Origin: Candidatus Thioglobus sp.
GTDB lineage: Bacteria > Pseudomonadota > Gammaproteobacteria > PS1 > Pseudothioglobaceae
Length of the DNA stretch: 6,639 nt
Reading direction: 5' to 3'
NCBI GenBank assembly: GCA_015163925.1
Contig: JAAOIF010000064.1
Location: 1-6,639 of the forward strand
Shown: positions 5,682 to 6,639 of the stretch, in pieces
Position numbering within the stretch: the first letter of the stretch is position 1
Layout: each line of letters begins with the position of its first letter
Position numbers and translations under genes: made by a program
The notes under the pieces: generated by a model
Told to the model about the DNA's origin: nothing
The model's database searches: none
What the model saw: only the letters and a program-made list of their open reading frames with translations

Positions 5682-6347
5682 TTTAAATTCAAACCGTTTT
5701 ACCAATTTAATCACTTTGCCATCAAGCAAAATAACCGATTTTTCCTCAGCCACTTTCAAAGTTGCCAAAATGCCAGATTTTACCACAGAGACCACCGAGC
5801 CGACCACTTTTGTTGAATCTTCAAGGGTGAGTTTGTCCAATGGCTCAGGCGCAAAATCGCCCTCAAATAAATACAAACGGCGCTTCGGTTCGCCCAAATA
5901 ATGCACCCGCGCCACCACTTCCTGCCCGGGATAGCAACCCTTAGAAAAACTCAGCCCGACCTCATTAATATCCAAATTCAAATCCTGAGGAATAAATTTT
6001 TCACTACTAACGGCATAAATTTGCGGATAAATCCATTCAGAAATCTTGCTTTTGCTTGCCTCAATAGAAATCTCCACAGCGGCATTTAGGGCAAACATTT
6101 TCAAGCGATTTAGCACCAAATCTTGCAAATCTTTTGGCAAAATCAGACTAAAACCATCGCTCAATTTTTCCACCAAAATCAAAGCAATAACCCTGCCCTG
6201 ATGCTGACAATAAGCATTTAGCTGAAATTCCCCAAGCCCAATTTTAGCAATATCATTTGACAACTGCCCCTGCAAAAACGCCAAAGCATCCGCCCCGCTA
6301 ATTTTCAAGGCTGCCTTGCCTTTTTTATCGTTAGAATTCAAAATCAT
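5676..6347 (-). CDS. ygfZ: YgfZ, folate-binding Fe-S enzyme maintenance protein (compact form)
   Basis: YgfZ is a GcvT-like, folate-binding cytoplasmic protein needed for full activity of several Fe-S enzymes, including the tRNA thiomethylase MiaB in E. coli. The protein has 223 residues. The N-terminal GcvT-like part includes ALAFLQGQLSNDI (21-33) and NAYCQHQGRVIA (44-55). FIPQDLNLD is at 118-126, and the family signature KGCYPGQE at 136-143 contains the functionally important Cys138, followed by VVARVHYLGEPKRRL. It is about 100 residues shorter than E. coli YgfZ (326). Most of the missing length falls in the middle, where about 95 leads quickly to 118. The ATG at 6347 abuts GAGG with no spacing. 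A TTG two codons later (6341) has AGAGG at a 6-nt spacing and may be the true start. The gene overlaps its upstream neighbour by 17 bp, and its stop codon lies inside the A-tract repeat. Confidence 0.92.
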   Translation of the reverse strand: MILNSNDKKGKAALKISGADALAFLQGQLSNDIAKIGLGEFQLNAYCQHQGRVIALILVEKLSDGFSLILPKDLQDLVLNRLKMFALNAAVEISIEASKSKISEWIYPQIYAVSSEKFIPQDLNLDINEVGLSFSKGCYPGQEVVARVHYLGEPKRRLYLFEGDFAPEPLDKLTLEDSTKVVGSVVSVVKSGILATLKVAEEKSVILLDGKVIKLVKRFEFKQ

Positions 6348-6639
6348 CCTCTGTTAGCAAAACGCTTTTATTATCAGCAAAGGCGATTGAGGCTTGTTTG
6401 AGATATTTTTTATATTCATTCAAGCCGCCAGCCTCTTGGATAATTTTATCCATTTCATCTTCATCGCAAATATTTTCACCCAATTCTCTGCCAAAATACT
6501 CAAAAATACTGGATTTTACCAACTGTTTTTCCGGGTCAATCCGGTGGTGTTTATGATTCAAATTCACATAAGCCGAAACCGTTGGCAAAGCAAAATCACC
6601 GCCCAGATGATTAGATTTAAATTTGCCCTGAAACAAAGC
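6331..6639 (-). CDS. Unrecognised protein, C-terminal part (gene enters from the window edge)
   Basis: An open frame runs from the window edge to a TAA at 6333-6331, giving 102 codons. The only start-like codon near the edge is a TTG at 6636 without a ribosome-binding site, and the frame is still open at the last base, so the gene very likely begins outside the window. I do not recognise the family. Visible features are a His-rich stretch (NLNHKHHRIDPEKQ), a charged helical middle (DEDEMDKIIQEAGG), no membrane segment, and an acidic end closing with an aromatic residue (LLTEDDFEF). That end loosely resembles the acidic tips of single-stranded DNA-binding proteins, but such tips are common and the resemblance is weak. 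It overlaps ygfZ by 17 bp in the same direction, so the two are probably co-transcribed and may be translationally coupled. Confidence 0.7.
   Translation of the reverse strand, partial: ALFQGKFKSNHLGGDFALPTVSAYVNLNHKHHRIDPEKQLVKSSIFEYFGRELGENICDEDEMDKIIQEAGGLNEYKKYLKQASIAFADNKSVLLTEDDFEF

Noticed and set aside
5562..5901. Plus-strand open frames over the A-tract repeat encoding Phe/Tyr/Cys/Leu-rich repeats
   Set aside because: They are translations of the T-rich complement of the repeat and of the antisense of ygfZ and nhaD, which are clearly the real genes.

Overview
The window comes from a moderately AT-rich bacterial chromosome, most likely a gammaproteobacterium or a close proteobacterial relative. 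The evidence is a proteobacterial-type isoleucyl-tRNA synthetase, an RluB-type rRNA pseudouridine synthase, an NhaD-family sodium/proton antiporter, a YgfZ protein with its KGCYPGQE signature, and the long proteobacterial form of tryptophanyl-tRNA synthetase. This rests on remembered family features; no search was run, and the genus cannot be told from the sequence.

All genes lie on the minus strand, so transcription runs from high to low coordinates. In that order they are: an unrecognised gene cut by the window edge (6639-6331); ygfZ (6347-5676); a perfect 5 x 10-bp A-tract repeat (5681-5632); nhaD (5631-4249); coaX (4256-3558); a 9-codon mini-ORF (3558-3529); trpS (3529-2330); a 62-residue single-pass membrane protein (2259-2071); rluB (2078-1347); and ileS, whose first 426 codons are present before the edge (1279-1). 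Neighbours overlap or nearly touch: 17 bp for unknown/ygfZ, 8 bp for nhaD/coaX, 8 bp for the small protein/rluB, and TAATG junctions on both sides of the mini-ORF. Real gaps occur only before nhaD (44 bp, mostly repeat), after trpS (70 bp) and before ileS (67 bp, with a clear -10 box). I saw no convincing rho-independent terminator, so most of the window may be one long transcript boosted internally.

The genes are mainly housekeeping. They cover tRNA charging (ileS, trpS), 23S rRNA modification (rluB), coenzyme A synthesis (coaX), Na+/H+ homeostasis (nhaD) and Fe-S enzyme maintenance (ygfZ). One link may be functional. The TrpRS carries a four-cysteine pattern (C-x21-C-x6-C-x2-C) close to the [4Fe-4S] motif described for Thermotoga TrpRS, and YgfZ is an Fe-S maintenance factor in the same gene string.

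I found no mobile element, CRISPR array, tRNA or rRNA gene, and no clear new multi-gene system. The items most worth a second look are the helically phased A6 repeat before nhaD, the divergent tryptophan-pocket segment in TrpRS, the mini-ORF bridging coaX and trpS, and the small membrane protein occupying the slot between trpS and rluB.
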